A stretch of 64,000 nucleotides of DNA from Sipunculus nudus. Lineage: Eukaryota > Annelida > Sipuncula > Golfingiida > Sipunculidae. The stretch is taken from positions 77,784,401 to 77,848,400 of the forward strand of contig CM049315.1 of assembly GCA_026874595.1 (NCBI GenBank), given 5' to 3'. The position numbers were made by a program, and so were the translations under genes. Every line of letters begins with the position of its first letter. The first letter of the stretch is position 1. Below are positions 11,371 to 25,460 of this stretch, in pieces. A model generated the notes under the pieces. That model saw only the letters and a program-made list of their open reading frames with translations, was not told the DNA's origin and ran no database searches.

Positions 11371-11575
11371 CTTGGTCAATCCATGTGATATTACGGCTCT
11401 CTGTAGGTACCAAAGAGACCCCGTGACAGGGATTGTACCAGCTGTACAGGTTTAATCCAATGACGTCCTGTTGTCAACTCGGACAGTGGTGTTAACGTGA
11501 TGATCTGAACATAACGGATACACAAGCTGAACGTGAACAGACGAGGCTGTCCACGGTTCCTCACACTCACAGAAG

Positions 11576-11639
11576 ATGCGGACAAACGGCATGCCCGTGA
11601 TAAAAGGATTATTACGTCTTTTATTCATCATAGAATCAG
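11576..11639 (+). CDS. CA10: CARP exon 1: start codon and signal peptide
   Basis: It encodes MRTNGMPVIKGLLRLLFIIES and ends in phase 1 at a GTGAGG donor. The hydrophobic core is residues 11-19. In the same frame a TGA stands at 11,534-11,536 with no earlier ATG, which fixes this start. A second ATG (Met6, 11,591) is a possible alternative. Confidence 0.8.
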
Positions 11640-14600
11640 GTGAGGGCATCTTAAGTGGTAACAATAGAAACAGATTTGGTTTCCTTCACGCTGTTTAAGT
11701 GAACTTTTTCAAGGCAGCATACCGGCCAAGTCCATTCATTGAACAGGTTTTTATTTAATTCTAACCACCTTAAACTATATATAATTTAAAACGGTCTTTC
11801 AACCGGTGTATGTTTTGATTACGTTTCACTTTTTTCACTATATCTGAAAATAAGTAAAAATGTTAATTTTTTAAACCATTTAAACCAAGTAAGAGCAACT
11901 CATGTTTTAGTTAAAGTACAGGACAACTTCTCAGACTTTACTCAGCTCGTCCATCAAACCGTTTCCCTTCATAAATAAAGGATTAAAAAACACATACTTG
12001 ATTATTCATAGGCTAGAAAATATAAATGAAAGACCAAAACATATGAAAAGTGTGTTTTGATTTGTGAAGGCTTGTTTTTCCTGAAGATGGAAAGTTTACA
12101 ACAAAAGTAAAACACTGTCAGAGATTAGTTTAATCGATGTTGTGTGTAGGAGACAGGGTTTCTTTTGTTTCTGTATCAGTTGGATAACTTTTATTATGTT
12201 ATTGTCTTATTTGTATAATATTATTAGCATTTCATTCGTGAATAATTGCAGTATATTTGTATTGTAATTGTAAACTTAATTTTGTACAGTGGGCAAACTA
12301 ACAATTATTATTGCATCAGGTAAATATAATATAGTCATAATTGAAATATTATTCAGTTATCCAGGGTATAGTCCACCCTGCTTGTTTGATTTTTGTTCGG
12401 ATTGACAAGAATACATAAAGTTTTCCAAAAATGAACAGAAACATAAACTAATTTTGATTTTATTGTTGTTCAGATAATCCACGTAATAATGCAGTTTTTA
12501 GTATAAAAAACATTGTACAGACGTGGGATAATCTTTTCGGTAATCTTCAGTCATGAGTTATTTTCTTCCTTTTACAGCGAGTTCGTCCACCTGGTCAGAA
12601 TGGTGGTCTTATTCTGGGATATCAGGTGAGGATGTAGCTGCAGCGTTAATTAAAGTATCGGTGTAAAACCTTTTATTTACCCCCATTTCAAGTTACCCTC
12701 CATCATTCTGAATTCAATTTCAGATTACCCCCCCCCCCCCCCCTAGGATTTCAGATTATTCCTTCAGTTGTATTTTTGTTTATTCACTAAAAATTCATAT
12801 CATTTCTTTCTTTTTTATTTCCCAAATTAGTTCAATTTTTTTACAGTATTATTTTTCGGACTTGGTTACCGCCTCCATTTTATATGCTGTCTTGTCTAAT
12901 TCTTAATCTAAGTATGTACATCTGCAGAGTTCAATTTCGGTTTGGGACTACCTGACAGGGCGGTAGCACTCGCTTTTTATCATATTATTTTTGTGTCCTG
13001 GTGTCACACAGGCCCGGTATCTACCGCACCTGCGGGTCAAGGGTGTGCTCTTGTATGTAACGTGCCATGCGATTTGGTTAAGTATATTATGGATAAAATT
13101 CACAATTTAATAAACAGTTAACGACAATTTTATTTTTTTTCATAGACTGATTCCATGTTTAAATCTCGTAACTTTTACGCGGATTATTGAGATATCAAAA
13201 GTTAAAAACCTAAGAAATTATCAGTAATTATATCAGCGAGGAGTAATCTGAGAAGTATGGAGGGAACCTTAAATTAAGTTCAGACTACCCAGGGTAATCT
13301 GAAATCGATTTCAGATAACCGGGGGATAACCTGAAATGGGGGGTAACCTCAAGCCTTTACCCAGGTGCACGTGGTTTTGTACGTAGTCTCATGGTGAGGT
13401 TGTAAATTCCTGCCAGCGTCTTTTGAACAAAATGATAAAATCTCAAAGAGAGGCCTTGAATTCATCAGATGTTATGACGTATGGAAAACTTCCGAGGCTC
13501 ATCCATATAGACCTGAAATTGATAATTACATTACGTACTTAAAACATTATTTCCTTCCGTATCACTAGGCAACAACACTCAAGGCCAGCAGCTTAAATTA
13601 GACACACGGTACAATAACCTTGAGATCAAAAAAATATATTTTCTCTCAATGAGTTATTAATCATTAGAGCTGCCTCTCCGCTAATGCGATGAAGTGTAAT
13701 ACAGTTTTAAAATTTAAGAAGAAGATATGTGCCGTGTTAATGGAGAGGCTATCATCAGTGGATTAGAACTATTCGTCCTTTTGCTGTTGGGTCTATTCCC
13801 AGTAGTTCAGGTAACTTCAGGAAAATTCGGGTTATTAATCCTAATTAAAATCGAAAGTGGTTATGTATCTCCGCTGTATGTGTACGTGTTAAACCAGACG
13901 TGCTTTATTCTGCTGACCTTAACTTCCCTCTGGTTTTTGTTTTACTTTAAACAGCTGACTCTTACTGCTAACATTATAAAATATAATTAAATAGATTAGA
14001 TAGTGGCAGCTGTCAGTTACGTCACAGAAAGCTCTGTCCCTTAACATCAAGTCAAAGCTAACCAAACGTCTTAATATACACTGTTTAAAAACAAACGAAA
14101 TACCAACAAATAGAACGAAAAGTACGTATATTTGTATTGTAAACTATTATAATACTGACTGCGTGAAAACGCAAGGATTTAGATTAGATGTGAGTCACAG
14201 TATGTAGACCCCTTTATTAAATATATCTTAAGTTTATTCTTATTAGTTGTCGTATAGGTCTCTGATACCCCTGAAAAAGATCGTTAAGGTGAGGTAGTTC
14301 CTTCTAGAGAAAATCACCAGGACCAATAAATATCCTAAATATGAAAAAAAAACTTCATAAGCTTGAATATGAATGGAATGATATATGAACAAGGTTAATT
14401 TTAAATATGAAATAAATTAAGGTCAATTTGAGAAACACATTAAGACAATATCATAAAAAACAATAAAAATAAATGAACTAGATATCTGCATTCTAAGGAG
14501 CGCAAACCTCCGCCATATGGAGGGGGAATGGGGGTCCATATTCGGGCCATTTCTTGAAGATGATCCTGAATCCGGATCATGTGCCGGATCAACACCAAAA

Positions 14601-17600
14601 TCTAATCAATTCTTTCCTGGCCCATTCCCGAAATGCTCTGAAAATTCACACACACACACAAACACACACACACACACACACACACGGGAAGGAAGCTTTC
14701 CCTGCTGGTGGAGGCATTGATATAAATACATACAATTACTTACTCCCGATAAGCTTTCCAACACTTGTATACAAGTAGTGCAAAATGGCGCAGGTGTGAG
14801 GATCGTAGCTCCTTTAATGGGACATAGGGACCCTACAGCTCTGTGATGTATGTAGGTGCTTGGTCAAGCAATATGTGTCAGTGTGAATACTGAAAGCAAT
14901 GCATGGTGCAAAAGAGATAGAGCTTGTGAAGACCTTTCAGTGTTGAAGATATGCAGGCACTAGAGCCCTGCGCAGGCCCAAAACCGGCCCGCGGGCTGTG
15001 ATGGCCCGCAACCGTACCTGGGAATAGCGTTGTATAATCACAGACTGTTCAGCACTGTAGGCCTTTACTTGTGGCCAGTCTCAGATATTACGTAACATGG
15101 CTGAGGGTAGAGCACCAGGATCATGCCTGTGATGTTATAATAGTCACGGCATGGGTGCATCAGGCTCTGTCACCACCTGGATATAGCTTTACATACTACA
15201 GAGACTGAGGTGTGATAATCATGGATGAGCAAATGAGCACTGGCTAGTTTAGAGGACTGCATTAGCTAAGCAGAATGAGATAACGAGCATGGCTGCATGG
15301 GACTCATTTGATATCTATTTTTGTGTACACATCCATGACATAGAGCTGACTCCCTCTGTAGTTCCATCCCCTTCCCCTTACAGCTAATTAGCTAATCATC
15401 ATTGGACAGGATTAAACCTTTGTCAAATAAAAGGTGTGAACTGAGCAAGTACATATACTGTCCTCTAGCTACTGTAGCTAGAGATGAGTAGTGTAATTCT
15501 AGGCATATAAACTTTATAGAAACTGATTGTTTTATGCTTAAGTTTTATTTAATGTTTCCGAAGGCAGTATATGCATGGTAAATATGTTTGAACTGCAATT
15601 ATGTTGTTAGCTAAATGTCTGAATATGTTGAATTTATAAATACTTTAAATATTTTAAGGAGACAATGGCAAGATTTGATTAGTGTGTCCCATTTACTGAC
15701 ATTTTGAGTGATATGGCAGTAAATAATTGTATTTTGGTAAGTGGTAATTCTTTCAAATAAAAAAATGCATGTTTATTCAATGACACTCGTCCTTACTCCT
15801 TACCTGTGAAAAAAAAACTGGAAATGTCATACCATCAACTAAACATGATAACACTATCTACTCAGATGGTCATTCATTATTAATACCTGAAAAAAAATCA
15901 TATTTGTTTTAGTTGGCTACCTTTTTGGTTGTCCCTTATGTTTATTTGCGGGTTGAATGCGGGCTGACTTTTGGTAAAAATGCGGGGCGGGTGCGGGCTG
16001 AAAGCTAAATATGCGGGGCGGGTGCGGGTCGATTTATTCTTTATCGGTGCGGGGCGGTGCGGGGCGGGTTTTAACAACTGCGGGGCGGGGCGGTTGCGGG
16101 CTGAAGGTTTGTTTTGCGGGGCGAGTTGGGCTCTAAATTCCGTCCCGCAGAGCTCTAGCAGGTACCCTATGTTTTGCACTTGTATTGCACGCAAGTTAAC
16201 AATTTTCTTCTCTTGTAGTAAAGACGGTTTAAGTTTCGAACGTCAATTCTTTTAAAAAAAGATATATAACCTGTGTAAACAAATGAGTTACCAAGGAACT
16301 TTTACAATATAAGCTGTTATAACTTATTAAGTGGTTTAGTTGTTAGCCTGTTTGTCAATCATACGTACTCTGATTGAAGATCGAGTCATGTTATTCCAGC
16401 ATATCATTTTCAGCTCAGCTGAATGAAAGTCATCAGCTAGAACGATCACTCTTTGTCCGCCATCCGTCAGTCCGGCCGCTTACATGGCACAATTTGTAAC
16501 CGCTGGACCTAGATACTTCTAACTGAAACCCATGGAGGTGCATAAAAATCATCTTGGAACCTGAAATTAGGTCTCTGTAACCTATATCCTCCGAGCTATG
16601 GGGCTCGCAAGTACCTACCCCCCCCCCCCAGAATAATTAAAAATTTGATACAAAAGCTCTAGTATCTGTTTAACAAAATGCATTGATCGCCATGATTCTT
16701 TGCATGCATATCAACCATGGAGTGCTTTATCAGTTCCTGCCGACTTGTGGCACCACCTGCATTTTTTTCGATTTTTTTACGCATTTTATGTCTTATTTTT
16801 AGACCTTCAATTAAAGCGGTCGTCTGTTAACAGGGCACAAATCGTAGCCCTTTGATCTAAAATCTTCTTACTTGACATCCAGGGAGGTCCATCAAAAATC
16901 TTTTTGGAAATCTGAGATTAGGTCTCTGTTACCCATATTCTGCGAGCTATTGGGCTCCTTGGAAACATGAAATTGGGTCATGGTGACCTATATTTTGCGA
17001 ATTACGGGCCGAAAACATGATTTTTTTAGCACCCAGTAAGTCATATGGAACACATATTGTAACAATTTGGCTTAGAATCTTCTAACTCCAGTATCTGAAT
17101 AACTAATTTATTGATTGCCATGATACTTTCCATGCATATTGATCATGGAGTGTTTCATCAGTTCCTGCAGTCTGATGACGTCATCTGTATTTTTTCCTAT
17201 TTTTTACACATACGATACTGAAAATTCCTATTCTACTTTATCATTTACAATTGTTCTACGGCTCTCATTTTCTTAACAACAATGAATGGACACTAAGTCT
17301 ATGGTCCTGTTGTTATTTAGAAGTCTGTTACGATTCCTTCAAAAAGCATGTGTGGGAAGTATGTGGTTAATGGATCAAACTTTGTGATATTCTGATGCAC
17401 CATTTTAGGATCTGACGTACAATTCTTTGGGAAGGAGGCAAAATTATTATTGACCCATGAATTAGAGGAGCCCTATGTGTTTTTTATATCTAAGAGTTCA
17501 TGAAAGTATTGTTGTTCATGTTGTCTGGTGGTCACTATAATAATATAGCACAACTGGTTCCACTGCCTCTGTCCATTTTTTTTCGCATTTTGCTTGACAA

Positions 17601-20600
17601 AATTTGCAGCAATAGCTTAATCCTTTAAGTGTCATGTTTGGTTATGATGTTACTATTCATGGTGATTCATGGCCTCGCTGACGAGTGATCATTGTATACA
17701 CAGCCAGATTTCCATTCGACATTTCTAATATATATAATATAAAGTTAGTAATAAATACAAAAGTAATATGCTATGTCGTAATGACATGGCTGCAGAAATG
17801 TATGGTCACCATACATGGGTCACAGTCACCGAATAATATAAAGAAATCAGAAAATGTAAAATGTCAATTTAGTTGGCACCAGCAGAATATCTAGCCATGT
17901 TTTACATGGCATTAGTTTATGAATTTCACACCTAATGTTAGAAAGCTTTGCCAAATTCGTAGGTTTTACCATAATTATCAGGAGGAATGAACCTCCTGGG
18001 GCCCGGGACCCTAAATATAACAGCCATTAATTGGTAGCCGCCCCGAAAGGTACTTAATGGCCTTTAATCGCACGAGTGACGCTGGTGTCACTGCGACGGC
18101 GGCCCGACTGCATGGCTGTTAAGCGGCTTTAACAGGGTGTCTTTGCCCGCGGGTATGCTTTGGTCCAGCGAATTATAACGGCAAGCAATAGAAACCAGCG
18201 AATTATAACGACGAGTACTAAGAACCAGAACGCAGGCGTCACCGCACTTCTCGGGTTTGCTTCCTGTGGCGCCATGAGATGTAATTGACCCAGACGTTCT
18301 CAGGCTCCCGTGGTGAAAGAACTGTTGTAATGTTTAGCTTATTTAATCTTAATCTTATCAAGAATTCATTACATATTTTACTTTGAATATTACAAAAAAA
18401 AGAATTACCTACCCCTCTGTATGATTATGTATTATTCGACATAAAGCGGGAAGATTCCATCTAAAAGAGCTCAGTATTTTAATTTTGCTTCCAGACAATT
18501 TTCACCTGAATCCATTTACAGAAAAAAGTGATATACAGACTGGAGCATAGTTCCAAAGTTAGTGCCAAATTTAATAGACAAAGAAAGTTAAATCCGTGAG
18601 ATAAGAAAGTGGAAAAGAAAAAGGACATTGGGGACGTAACGATTATAATTGTAACGTGTATTACATTTTGTATTTAAAGAAAAGAAAACAACAAAACAGA
18701 TTATCGCACAGAAACAATGGCTGCAACAGATCCGAAATTTTTATTTTCATAGTGGTCACGATATCGGCAAGAGATCCGTGGCAGCCACACAGTACCAGAC
18801 AAGTCCAGGTGGTCGTTGTTTCTGGGGACTTTCGTGACACGATGCGTTGTTTCTTATTGCAGTAGTGTGGCGTCAATGATGCGATCCTTGAACCAAGCAA
18901 AAAGCAAAGAAGAGGCCATGAGGCCTAATGGAATTACAGATTATGGGATTGGATATGTGATGTCAAGATCTTAAGTGTCAAACCGTTATCTAATGGAAAT
19001 CGTCCTAGTCTGCGTACGGCTGCTGGAAAAGATTGCATTTTGTTCTTAAAGAAGCCTTCTGACATTCTGTGTGATTTACCGTAATAATACAAAGGCAGTA
19101 TTTCTAATGCCCTCATAATAATATGCATCTTTAATGTGTAGAAGACGGCCTGCTAGCGCCGTTAGAATGGACAACATGGAGAACGACATTGTGTCCATTA
19201 TATAGTGCGATATTATATAAAAGTGTGAACGTGTTCAATTATTCTTCTTCACAACAGAGCATGTACAGACCGGTTATTGGCCTATACGTCGGCGATAGCT
19301 CAGTGTAAATGTTCATTGGCACTATGCTATGTAATGAGCACATCGATAATTCAATCCAAACTCCACTGAATAAAATATTAAATCAAGCATTAAATGTGAT
19401 AGAAAGCAGGCGCTTGGTGATATAATGAGACATTGTCCAGTGTTAAGTTAATAGATATTATCGACATCAATTTTTTGTATCCATATTACCTGATGACAAT
19501 TTAACTATATGAGCAAGAAAATTTATGGGAAATAAAAGAGAATTTATTTCTGTTTATCTCATTCGAGAAGAATACTGTTGGTGCTAAAACCTCGTAATTC
19601 GTAAATATGCCGTTTATATAAACACTAGATCTTGATTGATGGTATTAGTAAGTAGAAATTCGGCGATTATTCCTTAGTAATAAAAGCTGAATTGTTAAAT
19701 AGCATTATTTGGGGACCACATAAATCTGATGAACAGCTTTCATCAATCCAAATCGCTTAATATATCAGAATGGTCATTTGAAAAGAATTAATAAGTTGAT
19801 AAACGAGGGGGTCCGTGGCTTCTTACTCATATTTACTAGTAAAAAACTGCTATCAGTTGGTTAGTGTCATAAAAGGTTGATGGAACGTTCATATGTGTGA
19901 GTGATTGCGTTGTTGCCTGAGACCCGTTATTGATTGGCGACAATCCTGAGAACCGGCTGTATGGTCCGGCACGGCCAACACTTGGCACAATAGCGGCCTT
20001 TCTTAAGGTGTCAATTACGTGGGATGTGATTACGATACGGAATTGATTAGTAATATATAACCATAGCTACTGAGCCACAACTGTCATGGACTTGCACAAC
20101 TACTGCTTATATATTCATCACAGTAAAAAAATGACACATCACCTTATTTATTTTTATTTCAGAATAACTTGATAACTAGTAAATTCAAAATTACACACCT
20201 ACAGATAACATGAAATTTTAATTAAAATTCTACATATTACTGATTGGTTAGTATGACATCTCCATTAGGAGGTTGAAATAATATGTTAGGCATTTCAAAA
20301 TGTTCGGGAAATACTTTTGTTCGAAAAGAAATAGCTGTTTCTTTCCTTCAGAGGGGTGAATCTAACCTTTTTAAATGAACGATGCTATTTTAAAGATTCC
20401 TCTTACACAGTTCATAGCTAAACCATGATGCAAGATTTAACACTCAGTTTAATGGTGCACCTTTAGACTAAATATTAGTTCGTCTTGAAGTTACAACTCA
20501 TGTTTGGGAGATAATCAAATTATATTTGATACACAAGGGTATCTCTTTCGTTTACAGTAATTAAAGAGCTTCTTTACGAAAAGACCGTGTTCATTATATA

Positions 20601-22056
20601 CATGGCAGTGGTGTTTCAGCGGTAACATAGTACACCTTGTCCCGATCAGTTTATCCTCTCAGAGGTGTAGTGGTAATGTAATAATTACACCTTGTTCCGA
20701 TCAGTTTATCCTCTCAGAGGTGTAGTGGTAATGTAATAATTACACCTTGTTCCGATCAGTTTATCCTCTCAGAGGTGTAGTGGTAATGTAATAATTACAC
20801 CTTGTTCCGATCAGTTTATCGATCCTCTCAGAGGTGTAGTGGTAATGTAATGATTACACCTTGTTCCGATCAGTTTATCCTCTCAGAGGTGTAGTGGTAA
20901 TGTAAAAATTCGATACAGAAACAGGTCAAACCTGGGGCAGGACGAGCCATTCTTTATATATTAATTTGGGCCTTCGATCAAGGGACAATACCATACATAC
21001 GGTGATCCCGATTACACGACCTGATTATGAGGAATGTAACCTCAATAAGTCTTGTCCTGTTTGTGTCAGGCAATAATGTATGGTAATTTAAATTTGTGAT
21101 CTGTGTTCAATCTATTAACCTGGCTGTTTGCTTCCTAACTTTTACTTCATCTAGTCCATGGGCTTAGTGCTTCTGGTTCTGGTCCTTATTTTATTGGGAT
21201 TCTTGAATAAAAAACATATGGTTCAAGCTTTTTTTAAGATTCTGGTTTAGGTTGGATTTTGATTCACGACTTTTATAACCGTGTTTCTTTTGGCTTTGGG
21301 ATTGTGTCATTGATCGAGATCTATGCTCTAGTGACTAGTTCTAAGAGTTGAATTGTATACAAGCAATGGTTAAAATTTCACTATTTTCACTGGGTTCTAT
21401 TTTCGCGATAGATACAATAATCTACACAGACTATATATATTTTTCCATGAATTAACTTTTTTATGTAATTTATGCGCAAAGTCATAACCATTCGAAGATC
21501 GAGTAAACATTGAATGAGTAAAAATGTTTATTTTTGTCAGATAATTTGAAAGATCTGGTAGCAATTATAATAGCAATATCGTATTAACGGGTATCGTACA
21601 ATATCTATAATTATTTATTATATTCATATTTGCCCTTCGACGAAGGGACCTCCTATGTGTGGTTTTATTTTCGAGATAATTTCCGTTTCGCGGATATCGC
21701 GAATTAAAAAACCTTGCGAACAAAAATGGCAACCATAGTTACTGTATATATGTCTGTAATTTTTAACTACCTTTTTATGGTTGCTTCAGAGCCGGACTTT
21801 TGGTTAGGTGCTTTGTTTCTTTTAATTTCAGGTCCTGATTTTTGGGGAAGGATTAACTCCAAATGGTGGTTATGTGCAAATGGCAAACACCAGAGTCCTG
21901 TCAATATCAACCCGAGGAAACTTCTGTATGATCCCAATCTAAAACCTTTTAACCTAGAATACCAAGGAAAGGTATCACGCTTTATACTATATTGACATAT
22001 ACGGTATTATTATTATTATCATTCCATAGTATTATTATTTTCATATTTTTATTAAG

Positions 22057-22087
<31 letters not shown>

Positions 22088-24474
22088 GTAGTAGTAGTAG
22101 TAGTATATTTATCAAATTTAATTAACAATTGTGTTATCAAATGTACTGATATTTTAGCGATGCTATGGTTGGCTCGGAGCATTTATTTGAAGAAGCAATA
22201 AAGTTTATATGATATTCATACGTTGTTTTGTGTGAATGTTGCGTACGTATATTCAATAATAGTAACTCGAGACAGTTAATGGTTTGTTTTCATCAGACAA
22301 ACGACATTAATGATATTTTCGGGGGACCTCTGGTCTGATCATGCGATTCATTTGGTCATTTTAATTATACTGGGGATATCTCTATTTGTAGAGTGACCGG
22401 ATAAGTGATTTAATTAACTGGCAATCGATTTTTTATAACCCTTTGTACTAACAGCGGTAATGAATACAAACAATTTTGCCTTGATATAGACACTGCTGCC
22501 AAATAGAGCCGATGAGCTTTTAACGCGATTAGAACAGAGCAATGAGGCTACCAACCTATGGGTCAACGCAATAGTGTTTGTGAGACGATATTTGGGACAC
22601 AACACCAACACAACCTACGCCGCATGGCGTCTGTATGTCTGCGTAAACCAAGTCCCCATTTAGCCACAGAAAACATTGACCTTTGTCATATTTTGTTCCT
22701 TTTTTATTCATTTCAGGTGGAAGCTCTGCTGGTCAATAACGGTCGAAACGTAAAGCTGCTGGTTGAAAGCACGCCGCCATTTTACATGAATGTATCTGGC
22801 GGGCCGCTGGCGTATAAATACAGAATCAGTGAAATTGTGATCCATTTTGGTCCTGTGACAGAAAAGATGGGCTCTGGCTCAGAGCACACAGTTGACGGGA
22901 GACATTTTCCAGCAGAGGTGAGAAAAATGTTTAAGTGCCTGCGGTATAATCTATTTAGCGGTTCTCTTATGTCACTTCCACGGCACGGAATCTCTTGATT
23001 CATGGTACCCGGCTGTCCCCCGGGAAATTCTCACGACAGAACTCGGTCGCTTTTACAAGAATCTCTTCAGCCCCTGATATTTCTTGTCTTTAACAGCCGT
23101 AAGGTGTCAGGTCAGTCACCAAGCGCTCTTTTTAATTATCACGACGTGGTCCAACACTCATCTGATTACCGTCAATCAATTAATTAATTAACTTAATTGC
23201 GCCCTAATTAAAATCTCCTTGTCAGCCGCTATCCTAAGGAGAAAGATCTTGTCTTCAAAATAAGATAAAGGAAGTTCCGATATCCAGAAAACATTATTAA
23301 AACAAGCTGGTTTGAGATACAAGCATAGATAAAGGAATCAAAAACGATAAAATATTATATATTTAATAAGTATTTTATTAGATCACACGGACTATCAATT
23401 AAAAAAAAAGAAAAAATATGTAACATGAACAGACCAAAGGACAAAGTTAAATAAATCGGATATTCATTGAGGAAATAATATTTCCATCAAAATGGAGGTA
23501 ATTAATATTGAACGTGCATTCTTTGTACCTGATTGTGCAATTGAAATGATACAAGTTTTGTTGAAATCAGTTTTTCATTGATTGCTATTGCTATTTTATA
23601 GATACAGATCGTTGGTTATAATATGGAGCTTTATTCGAACCAGACGGAAGCAACATTGTCGAACAACGGATTAACAGTCATTGCCTTGTTAGCACAGGTA
23701 ACGTACCAACGTACGTGTACGTTGTCGTCCATTTATAAATTATCTTTACGACGTTACATAATATTGATATATTTAATTTTGATACATATCAGCCTCATTG
23801 AAATACTTAATGGGAATATTCCATTGATTAGAATTATATTGTATTTGTGATAATTTGAAGGATGGATTTTATATTGAAACGTAGATAATGATGAACAGAA
23901 AATGGAGCATTAAGCACACATACACCTGCTTTATTGACGTGCCTGTACTTATCTGACTTACTATTTTTACATATGAATCGACTATAGGACTAATTTCTAT
24001 TAAAAAATGTTCTTATAACGTCTCTGTGGCGGATGAACTTATCTCCAATTTGTTAGTAAACAGGGAACACGTACCCATGTTAACAAATAGAAAAAATATG
24101 ATTGATTGCGATTACAGTAATGTTGTAAAAAATATTTAATATTTGAGAAAACAGAAGGGATGAGCGTGTCTCCTTTTAAAAGAAAACTTTGGCAGTACTT
24201 TTGGTCACCGTTATTTTCCCACCTCGCTTGATGGTTTTGATGGCGTGAAATTGATCGGGGTGTCCCGGCCATACACATTGGTTAAGGAAAGGAAATTATC
24301 ATTAAATTAGCGACTAAACATTTTCCCAGAATCTTCAAAAAAGGTCGTATCTTATCCGCAGTGGCGTCAATATATCTTCAAGGGTGGGGGATGGGATGAC
24401 TCGCAATGGTTGGGGGGGGGGGGGGGTGACAGGCGTCGAGGGCAATCAAAATTGGGATAAAACAGACATGTTTA

Positions 24475-24506
<32 letters not shown>

Positions 24507-25400
24507 AAATTAAGTATAAGGTTTAAAAAAATAAGGTATATGTTCATTCTAAACCATTTAGATATAAATATTTATATATTAAACTCGCCTAAACTCAAAA
24601 ATGGAACCAAAGTCTATAATTCTATTTATTTATATGTTTCATTTGAAATATATAAATATTATTCTCTGAATAGTGGGGGAGGGGTTGGATGATTACAATA
24701 ACCACCCCCCCCCCCCTTGCCAACATGTGGGGGGATATATACCCCCTATCCCCCATGACAGTAATTAACATTTATATCAGAAAGAAATTTTTAACTTTAC
24801 TAGTTTTCTGCTGATCTTGTTACAAGTTATTTTGGTTTATATTGCAGCTGGGCGAGAAACCGAACATAGAGCTTGATCGAATATTTCAACATCTGCCGGG
24901 AGTAAAGTATAAAAGTAAGTGGAACGTTATAATCACGATGTATACACGGTGGGTGAGGTTAACTAGAAATACTTACAGATACATAATCATTTGCAATATT
25001 ATGTGTAACATCTCCAGTTATTGGTTCATTTTTGCTCAAAACAAACAAACAAAAAATCCAGCAAAATCATCCCGGTTCGCGGACTTACGTTGTTGTGTAT
25101 CTGTGTGTGAATAATCGGTCATTGTGTGTCGGTTTAATTTACAAGACCGCACGACCATAGGTCCGATCTCCGACAACTCCCTAACATGGAGAAGTAACAA
25201 GAAAGAAGAAACATGAGAGAACAACGTGTGGATGCCTGAAAAAATTGATTTGTGAAAATTTGCAATACGATTGCGCTCTGTTCATGATGTGCGACACTGA
25301 CAGCGTGCGATGCAAGCGTATATCCAGTTGTGTATAGGAGCAAGCAAACGGTTTTAGAACGAAACATTTTGCAGATATCGTTAAATTATATTTAGAAGAC

Positions 25401-25460
<60 letters not shown>

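Noticed and set aside
15898-16255. Overlapping 94- and 98-codon frames on both strands
   Set aside because: They come from the GC-rich subterminal repeats of the hAT-type element and extend past its end. There is no transposase similarity.
19299-19372. tRNA-like sequence starting GGCGATAGCTCAGTG
   Set aside because: The A-box is fair, but the B-box is degenerate and the stems do not pair, so it is not a tRNA gene. At most it is an old SINE.
22558-22998. 146-codon plus frame as a stand-alone gene
   Set aside because: Only its middle (22,717-22,917) is coding, as CARP exon 4. The rest is intron read through in frame.
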